A stretch of DNA of 6,617 nucleotides from DASQDN01 sp035630195. Its GTDB lineage: Bacteria > Acidobacteriota > Terriglobia > Bryobacterales > Bryobacteraceae. The stretch is from contig DASQLD010000634.1 in assembly GCA_035630195.1 (NCBI GenBank), forward strand, positions 1-6,617, written 5' to 3'. Positions 1 through 6,617 of the stretch are shown here, one piece after another. Made by a program: the position numbers and the translations under genes. A model generated the notes under the pieces. It was not told the DNA's origin and did not search any database. It worked only from the letters and a program-made list of their open reading frames with translations. Every line of letters begins with the position of its first letter. Position 1 is the stretch's first letter.

Positions 1-1022
1 TAAAAGGTTACCGCTGAATACGTATCGGTTTGCGCATTCGGATCCACACCCTCTTCCTGACGAAAACCCGGCAGATCGTCATTCCCGATACGAGCGGGGC
101 CGTACTGGCCAGCGACGCTATAGACCGCGGCTTCTTCCGGCTTCATAACGCGAATGCAACGAAGCACCTTCGCGCGCTCATCGCGCACCACATCAGGCTC
201 GAATGCCGCGGGCGGCTCCATCGCAACAGTCGACAGGACCTGCAGCAAATGGTTCTGAATCATATCGCGCAGCGCGCCGGCTTCCTGGTAATATCCGCCG
301 CGACCCTCTACGCCTATCGACTCTGCCGCAGTAATCTGTATTTGCCCGATATATCTGCGATTCCAGAGCGGTTCAAATATCCCGTTCCCAAATCGAAATG
401 CCAGAACGTTTTGAACGGTCTCTTTCCCGAGATAATGATCGATCCGGTAAATGTTCTGCTCTTGAAATACTTCCTGTAGCTTGGCGTTCAACGCGCGTGC
501 AGTCGTAAGATCATGACCGAACGGCTTCTCTACAACGATGCGGCGCCAGCCACGACCGCGCTGCAACTTTGCATAGCCGATCCCCTGAATGGCGGCTTCA
601 TAATGGCTCGGCTGCGTTGACAGATAGAACAGGACATTATCTTGCGTATGCCGTGACTGCTGCACTTCTTCAAGTCGCGCCGCAAGCTTCGTATATGTGT
701 CAGGATCGTGAAGATCGCCCGCAAAATAAAAAAGATTCTGACAAAAATCGTTCCAAAGACGCTCGTCGAACGGGGTATCCTCGACGAACTCATGCAACGC
801 TTCCTTCATCTTTTCTCGAAACGCTTCGTCAGTCATCGCTGTCCGAGAATTGCCAATAATGGCAAAGCCGGGAGGCAAACGTCGATCGTACGCCAGACGA
901 TAAAGAGCCGGAATCAGCTTGCGTTTGGTTAAGTCGCCATTCGCTCCAAAAATAACAATAGAGCAAGGCGGAACACGACGTTCAAACCGCAGCGGATCCT
1001 GGAACGGATTAGCTTCGGACAT
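1..1022 (-). CDS. zwf: Glucose-6-phosphate 1-dehydrogenase, C-terminal part beyond the left edge
   Basis: Cytosolic enzyme that oxidises glucose 6-phosphate to 6-phosphogluconolactone with NAD(P)+, the first step of the oxidative pentose phosphate pathway and a main NADPH source. Read on the minus strand from the ATG at 1022, the frame stays open for 340 codons to the window edge. About 150 residues are missing, since family members are near 490-515. The N-terminal Rossmann motif GANGDLTKRKLIPAL spans residues 26-40, EKPFG lies at 165-169, and the signature RIDHYLGKE is at 193-201 with the catalytic-type His and the substrate-binding Lys intact. Further conserved blocks (FGNGIFEPLWNRR, 211-223; GYYQEAGALRDMIQNHLLQ, 243-261) follow in normal order. 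The start gives a normal short N-terminus before the Rossmann fold, but no clear ribosome binding site precedes it. It is transcribed away from the four-gene plus-strand set and nothing in the sequence links it functionally to that set. Identification is very secure. Confidence 0.97.
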   Translation of the reverse strand, partial: MSEANPFQDPLRFERRVPPCSIVIFGANGDLTKRKLIPALYRLAYDRRLPPGFAIIGNSRTAMTDEAFREKMKEALHEFVEDTPFDERLWNDFCQNLFYFAGDLHDPDTYTKLAARLEEVQQSRHTQDNVLFYLSTQPSHYEAAIQGIGYAKLQRGRGWRRIVVEKPFGHDLTTARALNAKLQEVFQEQNIYRIDHYLGKETVQNVLAFRFGNGIFEPLWNRRYIGQIQITAAESIGVEGRGGYYQEAGALRDMIQNHLLQVLSTVAMEPPAAFEPDVVRDERAKVLRCIRVMKPEEAAVYSVAGQYGPARIGNDDLPGFRQEEGVDPNAQTDTYSAVTF

Positions 1023-1059
1023 TCGTGTTAGCAGGATAGCATCCCGTTCCCGGACTACA
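1023..1059. promoter_or_regulatory. Compact divergent promoter region between zwf and the plus-strand operon
   Basis: Only 37 bases separate the zwf start (1022, minus) from the best start of the ligase gene (1060, plus), so promoters for both directions must lie here or inside the 5' coding ends. For zwf, the minus strand carries an extended -10-like TGCTATCCT (1041 down to 1033), which would place transcription start only a few bases before the ATG. For the operon, TAGCAT at 1037-1042 with TTCGGA at 1014-1019 has 17-base spacing but weak matches to consensus. These boxes are suggestions only. That the region is divergent and very short is certain. Which bases act as promoter is inferred, and no operator repeat is evident. 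Confidence 0.4.
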
Positions 1060-2535
1060 ATGGCAAATGCCTCGCCTGACATGAATCTCAACGATCTTTT
1101 TAGCCTCACCTTCACTCAGCGAAGCGAGCATCAGGCGCTCGAATTCTATACGTCTTCAGGCGAGCTGCAAACCCTCACGTTCGGAGACATCGACAAGCGG
1201 GCAGCTCGCATGGCAGCGACGCTTACCGGACGTGGACTCACGCTTGGCGATCGGCTCTGTGTCTATCTTGCGAACTGTGTCGAGATCATCGATCTCTATC
1301 TCGCTTGCCTTCGCCTGGGCGTGATCTACGTTCCGATCAACATCCTTTATCGCGATCGGGAAATCTCTCACATCCTCGAAGATGCCGACCCAAAGGCGAC
1401 AATCGTCAACGGCGACTTCCCTGCCGCCGGCCGTTTAACAACGTGGCGACTCGATGAGCTTGTCCCCGGCGCCAACGCCCGCACAGAAGCCATTCCGCTC
1501 GATGGAGATACCCCCGCGGCAATCATCTATACGTCCGGCACCACTGGTGTGTCCAAAGGCGCCATACTCACGCATAACAATCTCGCGTCGAACACCATCA
1601 ATCTCAACACCTGCTGGCAGATCACCAGCGACGATCGTTTATTGCTGGCGCTCCCTCTCTTCCATGTCCATGGCCTCGGCAACGGTGTTCATTGCTGGCT
1701 ATTATCCGGATGCCGCATGCGATTGCTGGAACGGTTCGATCACAAACGCGCCACGCCCGAATTCCTGTCCTTCCGTCCGACGCTCTTCTTCGGCGTGCCG
1801 ACCATGTACGTCCGACTTTTAGAAACGCCGGCAACGGATGCGCGCGCAATCGGATCTTCGATGCGACTCTTCGTCTCCGGTTCCGCGCCGTTACCCGCGC
1901 CAGTGCTCGAGGATTTTCAATCACGATTCGGCCACACGATCCTCGAACGCTACGGCATGAGTGAAACAATGATGAACATCAGTAATCCCTACGTCGGCGA
2001 GCGCCGGCCCGGATCAGTGGGCTTGCCGCTACCCGGCATCTCCGTTCAAGTCCGTGGACCGGACGGCGAAATCCTTCCTGACGGAGAAACCGGAGAGTTA
2101 TTCGTGCGCGGCCCAAACGTCTTCACAGGCTACTGGAGGCGCGACGAAGCAACCCGTGCCGCCTTCGTAGACGGCTACTTTCGCACCGGAGACATCGGCG
2201 AGCGATCGACCGATAAATACTACACACTCAAAGGTCGGCGTACCGACCTCATCATCTCCGGCGGCTTCAATATCTACCCCCGCGAGATCGAAGAGTTTCT
2301 TCTCGAGCAGGAAGAAATCACCGAAGCCTCGGTCGTCGGCGTTCCTGACCAGGTCCGTGGCGAAGTTCCCGTAGCCTACGTCGTCTGCGCGGAGACATTC
2401 GATCCCACGTGCCTTCAAGACCGTTGCCGCGCGGCACTCGCGTCCTTCAAAATCCCCCGAGCCTTCGTACGCGTAAACGCATTACCCCGAACCGCTCTAG
2501 GCAAAGTGCAAAAACATCTACTGCCCCGCCCCTAA
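1060..2535 (+). CDS. AMP-forming acyl-CoA synthetase, malonyl-CoA synthetase (MatB/ACSF3) type
   Basis: A 491-residue ANL-superfamily ligase that activates a carboxylic acid with ATP to an acyl-adenylate and then a CoA thioester. All core motifs are present: phosphate loop YTSGTTGVSKG (157-167), YGMSET (298-303), GYFRTGDIG (372-380, ribose-binding Asp378), the hinge region GRRTDLIISGGFNIYP (392-407), and the catalytic C-terminal Lys482 in PRTALGKVQK. The blocks LPLFHVHGL (198-206), FGVPTMY (244-250) and SNPYVGERRPGSVGLPLPG (308-326) resemble malonyl-CoA synthetases, in which arginines hold the second carboxylate. That makes a short dicarboxylate such as malonate or methylmalonate the leading candidate substrate. 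Length fits MatB (about 500). The same frame is open upstream to an ATG at 919, but that would overlap zwf by about 100 bases and add unconserved sequence. ATG 1081 is another possible start. It is first in the operon and ends 3 bases before the aldolase gene. The superfamily is certain; the substrate is inferred. Confidence 0.9.
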   Translation: MANASPDMNLNDLFSLTFTQRSEHQALEFYTSSGELQTLTFGDIDKRAARMAATLTGRGLTLGDRLCVYLANCVEIIDLYLACLRLGVIYVPINILYRDREISHILEDADPKATIVNGDFPAAGRLTTWRLDELVPGANARTEAIPLDGDTPAAIIYTSGTTGVSKGAILTHNNLASNTINLNTCWQITSDDRLLLALPLFHVHGLGNGVHCWLLSGCRMRLLERFDHKRATPEFLSFRPTLFFGVPTMYVRLLETPATDARAIGSSMRLFVSGSAPLPAPVLEDFQSRFGHTILERYGMSETMMNISNPYVGERRPGSVGLPLPGISVQVRGPDGEILPDGETGELFVRGPNVFTGYWRRDEATRAAFVDGYFRTGDIGERSTDKYYTLKGRRTDLIISGGFNIYPREIEEFLLEQEEITEASVVGVPDQVRGEVPVAYVVCAETFDPTCLQDRCRAALASFKIPRAFVRVNALPRTALGKVQKHLLPRP

Positions 2536-2538
2536 AGC

Positions 2539-3570
2539 ATGACTATCTACGACCTCCCCACTCCGGCCTTACTTGTTGACATCGATGCCTTCGAATCCAA
2601 CATCCAGCGAATGTCCACAGCCGGCAAGAAGCTCCGGCCCCACGCCAAGGCGCATAAATGCGTTAACGTAGCGAAACGTCAGATAGCAGCCGGAGCCATC
2701 GGCATCTGCGTCGCAACCGTGCCCGAAGCGGAGTTGATGGTCCGAGCCGGTATACCCGGTGTCTTACTAACATCGCCGCTCGCCGACCCCAGAAAGATGG
2801 CCCGAGTCGCCGCCCTCGCACCCGACATAGCCGTCGTCATCGATCATCCCGACCAGATGCGCTGGTACTCCGAAGCGGCCTCCGCAGCAAACGTCACGCT
2901 GAACGCTCTTGTCGATCTCGACGTAGGAGACCATCGAACCGGCATCACTCCAGGCGAACCGGCGCTCGAACTCGCTCAACAAATCCTACGCACAAGAAAC
3001 CTCAACTTTTCCGGTCTGCAGGCATACTCCGTCCGCGCGTCGCACATGCCCGCCATTACAAATGACACATGGCAGTGCGCCGTGGATACCGCCGCCCTCT
3101 TAAAGCAGCACGGCATCGAAGTGAGCATCCTCACCGGCGGCAGCACAGGCAGCTATCAGGGAGACACAACCGTCCCTGAAGTCACCGAGTTGCAGGCCGG
3201 CTCATACGTCTTCATGGACGAAGCATACTCACGGATTGAGGGAATTCCATTTCTCAACTCCATGACCGTCCTCGCGACCGTCATCAGTGCGACCCACACC
3301 GACCGCGTCACGGTCGACGCCGGATTCAAAGCCTTCTCGACAGACAGACCGTTCGGTCCCAGTCCCGTGGATCCCTCAATCGGACGCTACGATTATGCAG
3401 GCGACGAGTTCGGCTACATCTATGAACCACGCGGACTCCGACTTGGCGATCGCGTCCGGTTCATTCCGCCACACTGCGACCCGACCGTCAATCTCTACGA
3501 CCGTATCCACATCTGCCGCGGCGATACAGTCGAGGATGTGTGGTCCGTCATGAATCGTCTGACATCATAG
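2539..3570 (+). CDS. D-threonine aldolase / 3-hydroxy-D-aspartate aldolase family PLP enzyme
   Basis: A 343-residue fold-type III PLP protein with an alanine-racemase-like N-terminal barrel and a C-terminal metal-binding domain. The family includes D-threonine aldolase (D-threonine to glycine and acetaldehyde), 3-hydroxyaspartate aldolase (to glycine and glyoxylate; BhcC of the beta-hydroxyaspartate cycle) and eukaryotic-type D-serine dehydratase. The opening DLPTPALLVDIDAFESNI (5-22) is typical. Lys37 in RPHAKAHK (33-40) is the expected PLP lysine. TGGSTGSY (about 199-206) fits the phosphate-binding loop, and GSYVFMDEAY follows. Near the C-terminus PPHCDPTVNLYD contains His312 and Asp314, an H-x-D pair like the metal ligands of D-threonine aldolase, whereas D-serine dehydratases use H-x-C. 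The sequence therefore favours an aldolase, although Cys313 sits between the two. Length is slightly below the usual 360-390. It starts 3 bases after the ligase stop with no visible ribosome binding site, suggesting coupled translation. The family is secure; the exact reaction is not. Confidence 0.88.
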   Translation: MTIYDLPTPALLVDIDAFESNIQRMSTAGKKLRPHAKAHKCVNVAKRQIAAGAIGICVATVPEAELMVRAGIPGVLLTSPLADPRKMARVAALAPDIAVVIDHPDQMRWYSEAASAANVTLNALVDLDVGDHRTGITPGEPALELAQQILRTRNLNFSGLQAYSVRASHMPAITNDTWQCAVDTAALLKQHGIEVSILTGGSTGSYQGDTTVPEVTELQAGSYVFMDEAYSRIEGIPFLNSMTVLATVISATHTDRVTVDAGFKAFSTDRPFGPSPVDPSIGRYDYAGDEFGYIYEPRGLRLGDRVRFIPPHCDPTVNLYDRIHICRGDTVEDVWSVMNRLTS

Positions 3571-3577
3571 TTGCAAC

Positions 3578-4729
3578 ATGCTCGCGGTGTTAAAACCCAC
3601 GGCGGTGAACTCCGTCCTGGCGGAAGTTCGCGCCCTCCAAGCCGATGGCGGAAAAGTCGTCTCTCTCATGCGAGGCGAGCCCGACTTCACCACTCCCGCT
3701 CATATTACAGAGGCAGCCATCAAAGCCCTGCAATCAGGCCGCACGACTTACCCCGATAATCGCGGCGAGATCGGCCTTCGAACCGCCGTAGCCGCCAAGC
3801 TCCAGCGCATCGACGGCGTTACGTACGACCCCGCCTCCGAGATCCTCATCACGGATGGCGCGACACTCGGCGTCTATGCATCGCTAATGACGCTGCTTAA
3901 CCCCGGTGACGCCATCCTGCTACCCGATCCCATCTACGACGCCTATCAATCACCGATCCGACTCGCAGGCGGCCAAGCCATCGCCGTAAAAAGCACCCTG
4001 ATAAACGGCCGCTTCGCCCTCACACGCGAAGCGCTAGAAGAAGCATGCACGCCGTCCACCCGCGTGCTCCTGCTGAACACACCCTGGAACCCCGTCGGCA
4101 CGGTCTTCCGCGAAGACGAACTCAAAGACATCGCCGACTTCGTCGAATCCCGCAACCTGACCCTCATCAGCGACGAAATCTACGAAGCAATAACCTACGA
4201 CGGACGTGATCACATATCCCCCGCTAAATTTCTGCGCGACCGTTGCGTCGTCGTGAACAGCTTCTCGAAAACATACGCGATGACAGGCTGGCGCCTCGGC
4301 TACTGCGCCGCGCCCAAACATATCCTCGATACAATGTTTCTTGTCCTGCAGCAATCCAGCCGAGGACCCGCAACCTTCATCCAAGACGCCGGCCAAGCAG
4401 CCCTCAACGGTCCCCAGGATGCCGTCGACAAGATGCGCGCAGAATATACCAACCGGCGCGCTCAAGTAATCGAAGCCCTCAAAAACATCCCCAACGTATC
4501 CGTACTTCCGCCCGAGGGCGGCTTCTTCGCCATGATCGATATCCGCGGTCTCACCCAGGATTCGAACACCGTCCGCCGACGTCTGCTCGAGGACCACGGA
4601 ATCGTCGTCATGCACGGAGCCGCGTATGGACCCGGCGGCGAAGGTACACTGCGCGTCTCTTTCGGCAGCGGAGGCGACAACCTTACCCAGGGACTCAACT
4701 TACTAAAGACCGGCCTCGGCGCACTATGA
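3578..4729 (+). CDS. Class I/II (aspartate-family) PLP aminotransferase
   Basis: A 383-residue fold-type I aminotransferase of the bacterial aspartate aminotransferase-like group, which transfers an amino group between an amino acid and a 2-oxoacid in the cytosol. Visible landmarks: RGEPDF (32-37) in the substrate-binding N-terminal strand; YPDNRGEIGLR (58-68); NTPWNPVGTV with Asn171 contacting PLP; SDEIYE with Asp199 pairing with the pyridine nitrogen; SFSKTYAMTGWRLG (228-241) with Schiff-base Lys231 and phosphate-binding Arg239; and LRVSFG with Arg359, the usual alpha-carboxylate clamp. Length is normal for the group (about 380-400). It begins 7 bases after the aldolase stop and its own stop overlaps the next start, so it is mid-operon. 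Substrates cannot be read off. The context with an aldolase and a 2-hydroxyacid dehydrogenase makes a 2-oxoacid such as glyoxylate, oxaloacetate or pyruvate plausible. It is not the class V type used as aspartate-glyoxylate aminotransferase in the known beta-hydroxyaspartate cycle. Confidence 0.93.
   Translation: MLAVLKPTAVNSVLAEVRALQADGGKVVSLMRGEPDFTTPAHITEAAIKALQSGRTTYPDNRGEIGLRTAVAAKLQRIDGVTYDPASEILITDGATLGVYASLMTLLNPGDAILLPDPIYDAYQSPIRLAGGQAIAVKSTLINGRFALTREALEEACTPSTRVLLLNTPWNPVGTVFREDELKDIADFVESRNLTLISDEIYEAITYDGRDHISPAKFLRDRCVVVNSFSKTYAMTGWRLGYCAAPKHILDTMFLVLQQSSRGPATFIQDAGQAALNGPQDAVDKMRAEYTNRRAQVIEALKNIPNVSVLPPEGGFFAMIDIRGLTQDSNTVRRRLLEDHGIVVMHGAAYGPGGEGTLRVSFGSGGDNLTQGLNLLKTGLGAL
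4726..4729 (+). other. ATGA stop/start overlap coupling aminotransferase and FAD oxidase
   Basis: The aminotransferase stop TGA (4727-4729) shares bases with the ATG (4726-4728) of the next gene. No Shine-Dalgarno-like purine run is seen just upstream, so the downstream gene probably depends on ribosomes terminating and restarting here. This supports matched expression of the two enzymes and fixes the downstream start. Confidence 0.8.
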
Positions 4730-6617
4730 GCCTCGTCAACATCTCCCACACGAACACGCTCGAATATGGGCTATCACAAGCCATCGAAGGCGAAGTTCGA
4801 TTCGACAAGGTCTCCCGAGCCCTTTATTCAACCGACGCTAGCGTCTACCAGATCGAACCCGCAGGAGTCGCCGTCCCGAAAACCCGTCAAGACATCATCC
4901 GCATCGCCGAACTCTGCCGCCGCTTCCAATGCCCAATCACAATGCGAGGCGGCGGCACATCGCAAGCAGGTCAAGCCATCGGCGAAGGCCTGCAAGTCGA
5001 CATCTCGAAATACTACAACCAAATCCTCGAACTCAATGTCGAAGAACGCTGGGCGCGCGTCCAACCCGGCATCGTACTCGACGAACTCAACGCGCAGCTT
5101 CGCACCCACGGCCTGCGATTCGCCCCCGATATCTCCACGGCCAGCCGAGCCACCATCGGCGGCATGATGGCCAACAACTCCAGCGGCGCGCGATCCGTCC
5201 TCTACGGCAAGACAATCGATCACGTTATCGAACAGGAAGTCCTCCTCTCCGACGGATCCATCGTCCATTTCCGCGCTCTCAACACCAACGAACTCCAACA
5301 CAAATGCGCCGGCGAGTCTCTAGAAGCCCAGTGCTATCGAACTGTCCAACGCATCGGCATCGAGTGCGCAGACGAAGTCGACAAACGATTTCCCAAAGTA
5401 CTCCGACGCGTCGGCGGCTATAATCTCGACGAGTTCACCAGACAAGACAAACCCTTCAATCTCGCCAAACTAATGGTCGGCTCCGAAGGCACACTCGGCA
5501 TCGTACTCGAGGCCAAGCTCAACCTAGTGCCTTTGCCCAAAGCCAAAGCTGTCCTCGCAATTCAGTTCACCGAGCTCCTCGAAGCGCTCGAAGCCACCCC
5601 AATCATCCTCCGACACCAACCGTCCGCCGTCGAAGTGATGGATCGCTTCATCCTCAACCACACCCGCGAAAGCAAAGCCCTCGAAAGCGTCCGCAACAGC
5701 TTCATCAAAGGCGAGCCCGGAGCGTTACTCTGCGTAGAGTTCTACAACGACACCGCAGCCGAACTCCCTCCAAGACTCGAAGCTCTCCAACGTGACCTCG
5801 AAGATCGCAAACTCGGCTATCATTTCCACCACGCATACGATCTCGCAGACCAGGCCCGCATCTGGAGCCTTCGCGAAGCCGCCCTTGGCCTTTCTATGGC
5901 AATGAAAGACGACGCGAAATCCCTGTCCTTCGTCGAAGACACCGCCGTCAACCCCGAGCATCTCCGCGACTACATCGATCGCTTTCTTCAGATCATCCGT
6001 AAGCATCAAACATCAGCCGGAATCTACGCGCACGCATCCGTCGGATGCCTTCACGTCAGGCCCGTCGTCAACATGAAGACTGAAGAAGGCGTCCGCAAGT
6101 TCGAAGCCATCGCCAACGAAATCTCCGACCTCGTCCTGGAATTCGGCGGCGCTCTCTCAGGCGAACACGGCGACGGACTCGTACGAAGCCCATTCCTCCG
6201 GAAGATGTTCGGGCCAATTCTCTACGACGCCTTCAGAACCATCAAGCAAACATTCGACCCGCAGAACATCTTCAACCCCGGCAAAATCGTCGACGCTCCA
6301 CCGCTAACCTCCAACCTCAGATACGGGGCTAACTACAAAACCCCAAGACCACAAACTTTCTTCGACTACAGCGATTACGGCGGCATGGCCGGCGCAGTCG
6401 AGATGTGCAGTGGACTCGGCGCGTGCCGGAAAAAGCTCGAAGGCACGATGTGCCCGTCCTACATGGCGACGCGCGAAGAAGCGCACTCGACCCGCGGCCG
6501 TGCAAACACGCTTCGCCTTGCAATGGCCGGCAAACTCGGCGAGTCAGGACTTGGCGATAAAGGCGTCTACGACGTCCTCGACCTCTGCCTGGAATGCCGC
6601 GCCTGTAAAGCCGAGTG
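4726..6617 (+). CDS. FAD-linked 2-hydroxyacid dehydrogenase fused to iron-sulfur domain (GlcD-GlcF-like), right end cut off
   Basis: Open from ATG 4726 to the window edge, 630 codons; full-length relatives are near 950-1000 residues. The first ~525 residues are a VAO/PCMH-type FAD oxidoreductase like GlcD, D-lactate dehydrogenase or D-2-hydroxyglutarate dehydrogenase: RGGGTSQAGQAIG (74-86) and GGMMANNSSGARSVLYGKT (145-163) for FAD, VGSEGTLGIV (251-260), a C-terminal cap with CLHVRP (441-446, His443) and SGEHGDGLVRS (478-488), then FDPQNIFNPGKI (510-521). A linker leads to an iron-sulfur part: C561-x5-C567-x8-C576-P, the family block STRGRAN (588-594), then C621-x2-C624-x2-C627 heading for a fourth cysteine at the cut. 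Such fusions pass electrons from a 2-hydroxyacid through FAD and 4Fe-4S clusters, usually to the membrane quinone pool. No signal peptide or membrane segment is seen. Substrate is unknown: glycolate, D-lactate and D-2-hydroxyglutarate are the main candidates. It is the fourth operon member, translationally coupled to the aminotransferase. Confidence 0.93.
   Translation, partial: MSLVNISHTNTLEYGLSQAIEGEVRFDKVSRALYSTDASVYQIEPAGVAVPKTRQDIIRIAELCRRFQCPITMRGGGTSQAGQAIGEGLQVDISKYYNQILELNVEERWARVQPGIVLDELNAQLRTHGLRFAPDISTASRATIGGMMANNSSGARSVLYGKTIDHVIEQEVLLSDGSIVHFRALNTNELQHKCAGESLEAQCYRTVQRIGIECADEVDKRFPKVLRRVGGYNLDEFTRQDKPFNLAKLMVGSEGTLGIVLEAKLNLVPLPKAKAVLAIQFTELLEALEATPIILRHQPSAVEVMDRFILNHTRESKALESVRNSFIKGEPGALLCVEFYNDTAAELPPRLEALQRDLEDRKLGYHFHHAYDLADQARIWSLREAALGLSMAMKDDAKSLSFVEDTAVNPEHLRDYIDRFLQIIRKHQTSAGIYAHASVGCLHVRPVVNMKTEEGVRKFEAIANEISDLVLEFGGALSGEHGDGLVRSPFLRKMFGPILYDAFRTIKQTFDPQNIFNPGKIVDAPPLTSNLRYGANYKTPRPQTFFDYSDYGGMAGAVEMCSGLGACRKKLEGTMCPSYMATREEAHSTRGRANTLRLAMAGKLGESGLGDKGVYDVLDLCLECRACKAE

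Noticed and set aside
30..479. Plus-strand open frame of 149 codons
   Set aside because: It lies antisense to clearly conserved zwf coding sequence and its translation has no recognisable motif.
919..1059. Upstream in-frame extension of the ligase from ATG 919
   Set aside because: It would run antisense through about 100 bases of the conserved zwf 5' end and adds residues unlike the family N-terminus; starting at 1060 gives the normal length.
2232..2249. Perfect 7-base inverted repeat with a 4-base loop, possible terminator or operator
   Set aside because: It sits inside the ligase hinge-motif codons and has no following T-run, so chance or coding constraint is the simpler explanation.
4034..4615. 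Minus-strand open frame of 193 codons inside the aminotransferase gene
   Set aside because: It is opposite a well-conserved gene; long antisense frames are expected from the biased C-ending codons here.
4929..5423. Plus-strand open frame of 164 codons in another phase of the FAD oxidase gene
   Set aside because: Arg/Pro/His-rich translation typical of an out-of-phase read; the overlapping FAD domain is intact through the whole stretch.
1060..6617. Canonical beta-hydroxyaspartate cycle (bhcABCD) locus
   Set aside because: Only the aldolase family matches; the dehydratase and iminosuccinate reductase are absent from the window and the aminotransferase is of another class, so the bhc names were not used.
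1..6617. Mobile element, tRNA/rRNA, CRISPR array or phage-defence system
   Set aside because: No repeats with regular spacing, transposase or integrase motifs or RNA gene signatures were seen; nearly every base is in a metabolic gene.

Overview
The window looks like ordinary bacterial chromosome: dense coding, moderately high GC by eye, and no mobile element, RNA gene or CRISPR array that I can see. It holds five protein genes. One is on the minus strand and cut by the left edge. Four lie nose to tail on the plus strand, and the last is cut by the right edge. No start codon is preceded by a clear Shine-Dalgarno sequence. The taxon cannot be fixed from this. A soil-type Acidobacteriota or similar lineage is a guess from gene content and style only.

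Layout. Bases 1-1022 (minus) encode the first 340 residues of glucose-6-phosphate 1-dehydrogenase (zwf), the NADP-linked entry step of the oxidative pentose phosphate pathway. A very short divergent gap (1023-1059) separates it from the plus-strand set. That set is: 1060-2535, an AMP-forming acyl-CoA synthetase closest to malonyl-CoA synthetase (MatB/ACSF3 type); 2539-3570, a PLP- and metal-dependent D-threonine aldolase / 3-hydroxyaspartate aldolase family protein; 3578-4729, a fold-type I aspartate-family aminotransferase; and 4726-6617+, a large FAD-linked 2-hydroxyacid dehydrogenase (GlcD-like) fused to an iron-sulfur GlcF-like part. The gaps are 3 and 7 bases and then a 4-base ATGA overlap, so the four are almost certainly one operon.

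How they may work together. The dehydrogenase could oxidise a 2-hydroxyacid (glycolate, D-lactate or similar) to a 2-oxoacid such as glyoxylate. The aminotransferase could interconvert 2-oxo and amino acids (for example glyoxylate/glycine with aspartate or another donor). The aldolase could join or split glycine and an aldehyde, including glyoxylate to 3-hydroxyaspartate. The ligase would activate a short (di)carboxylic acid to its CoA ester. This recalls the logic of the beta-hydroxyaspartate cycle of glycolate/glyoxylate assimilation. However, the cycle's dehydratase and iminosuccinate reductase are not in the window, the aminotransferase belongs to a different class, and the ligase is not part of the known cycle. 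The pathway is therefore a hypothesis, while the family assignments are firm.
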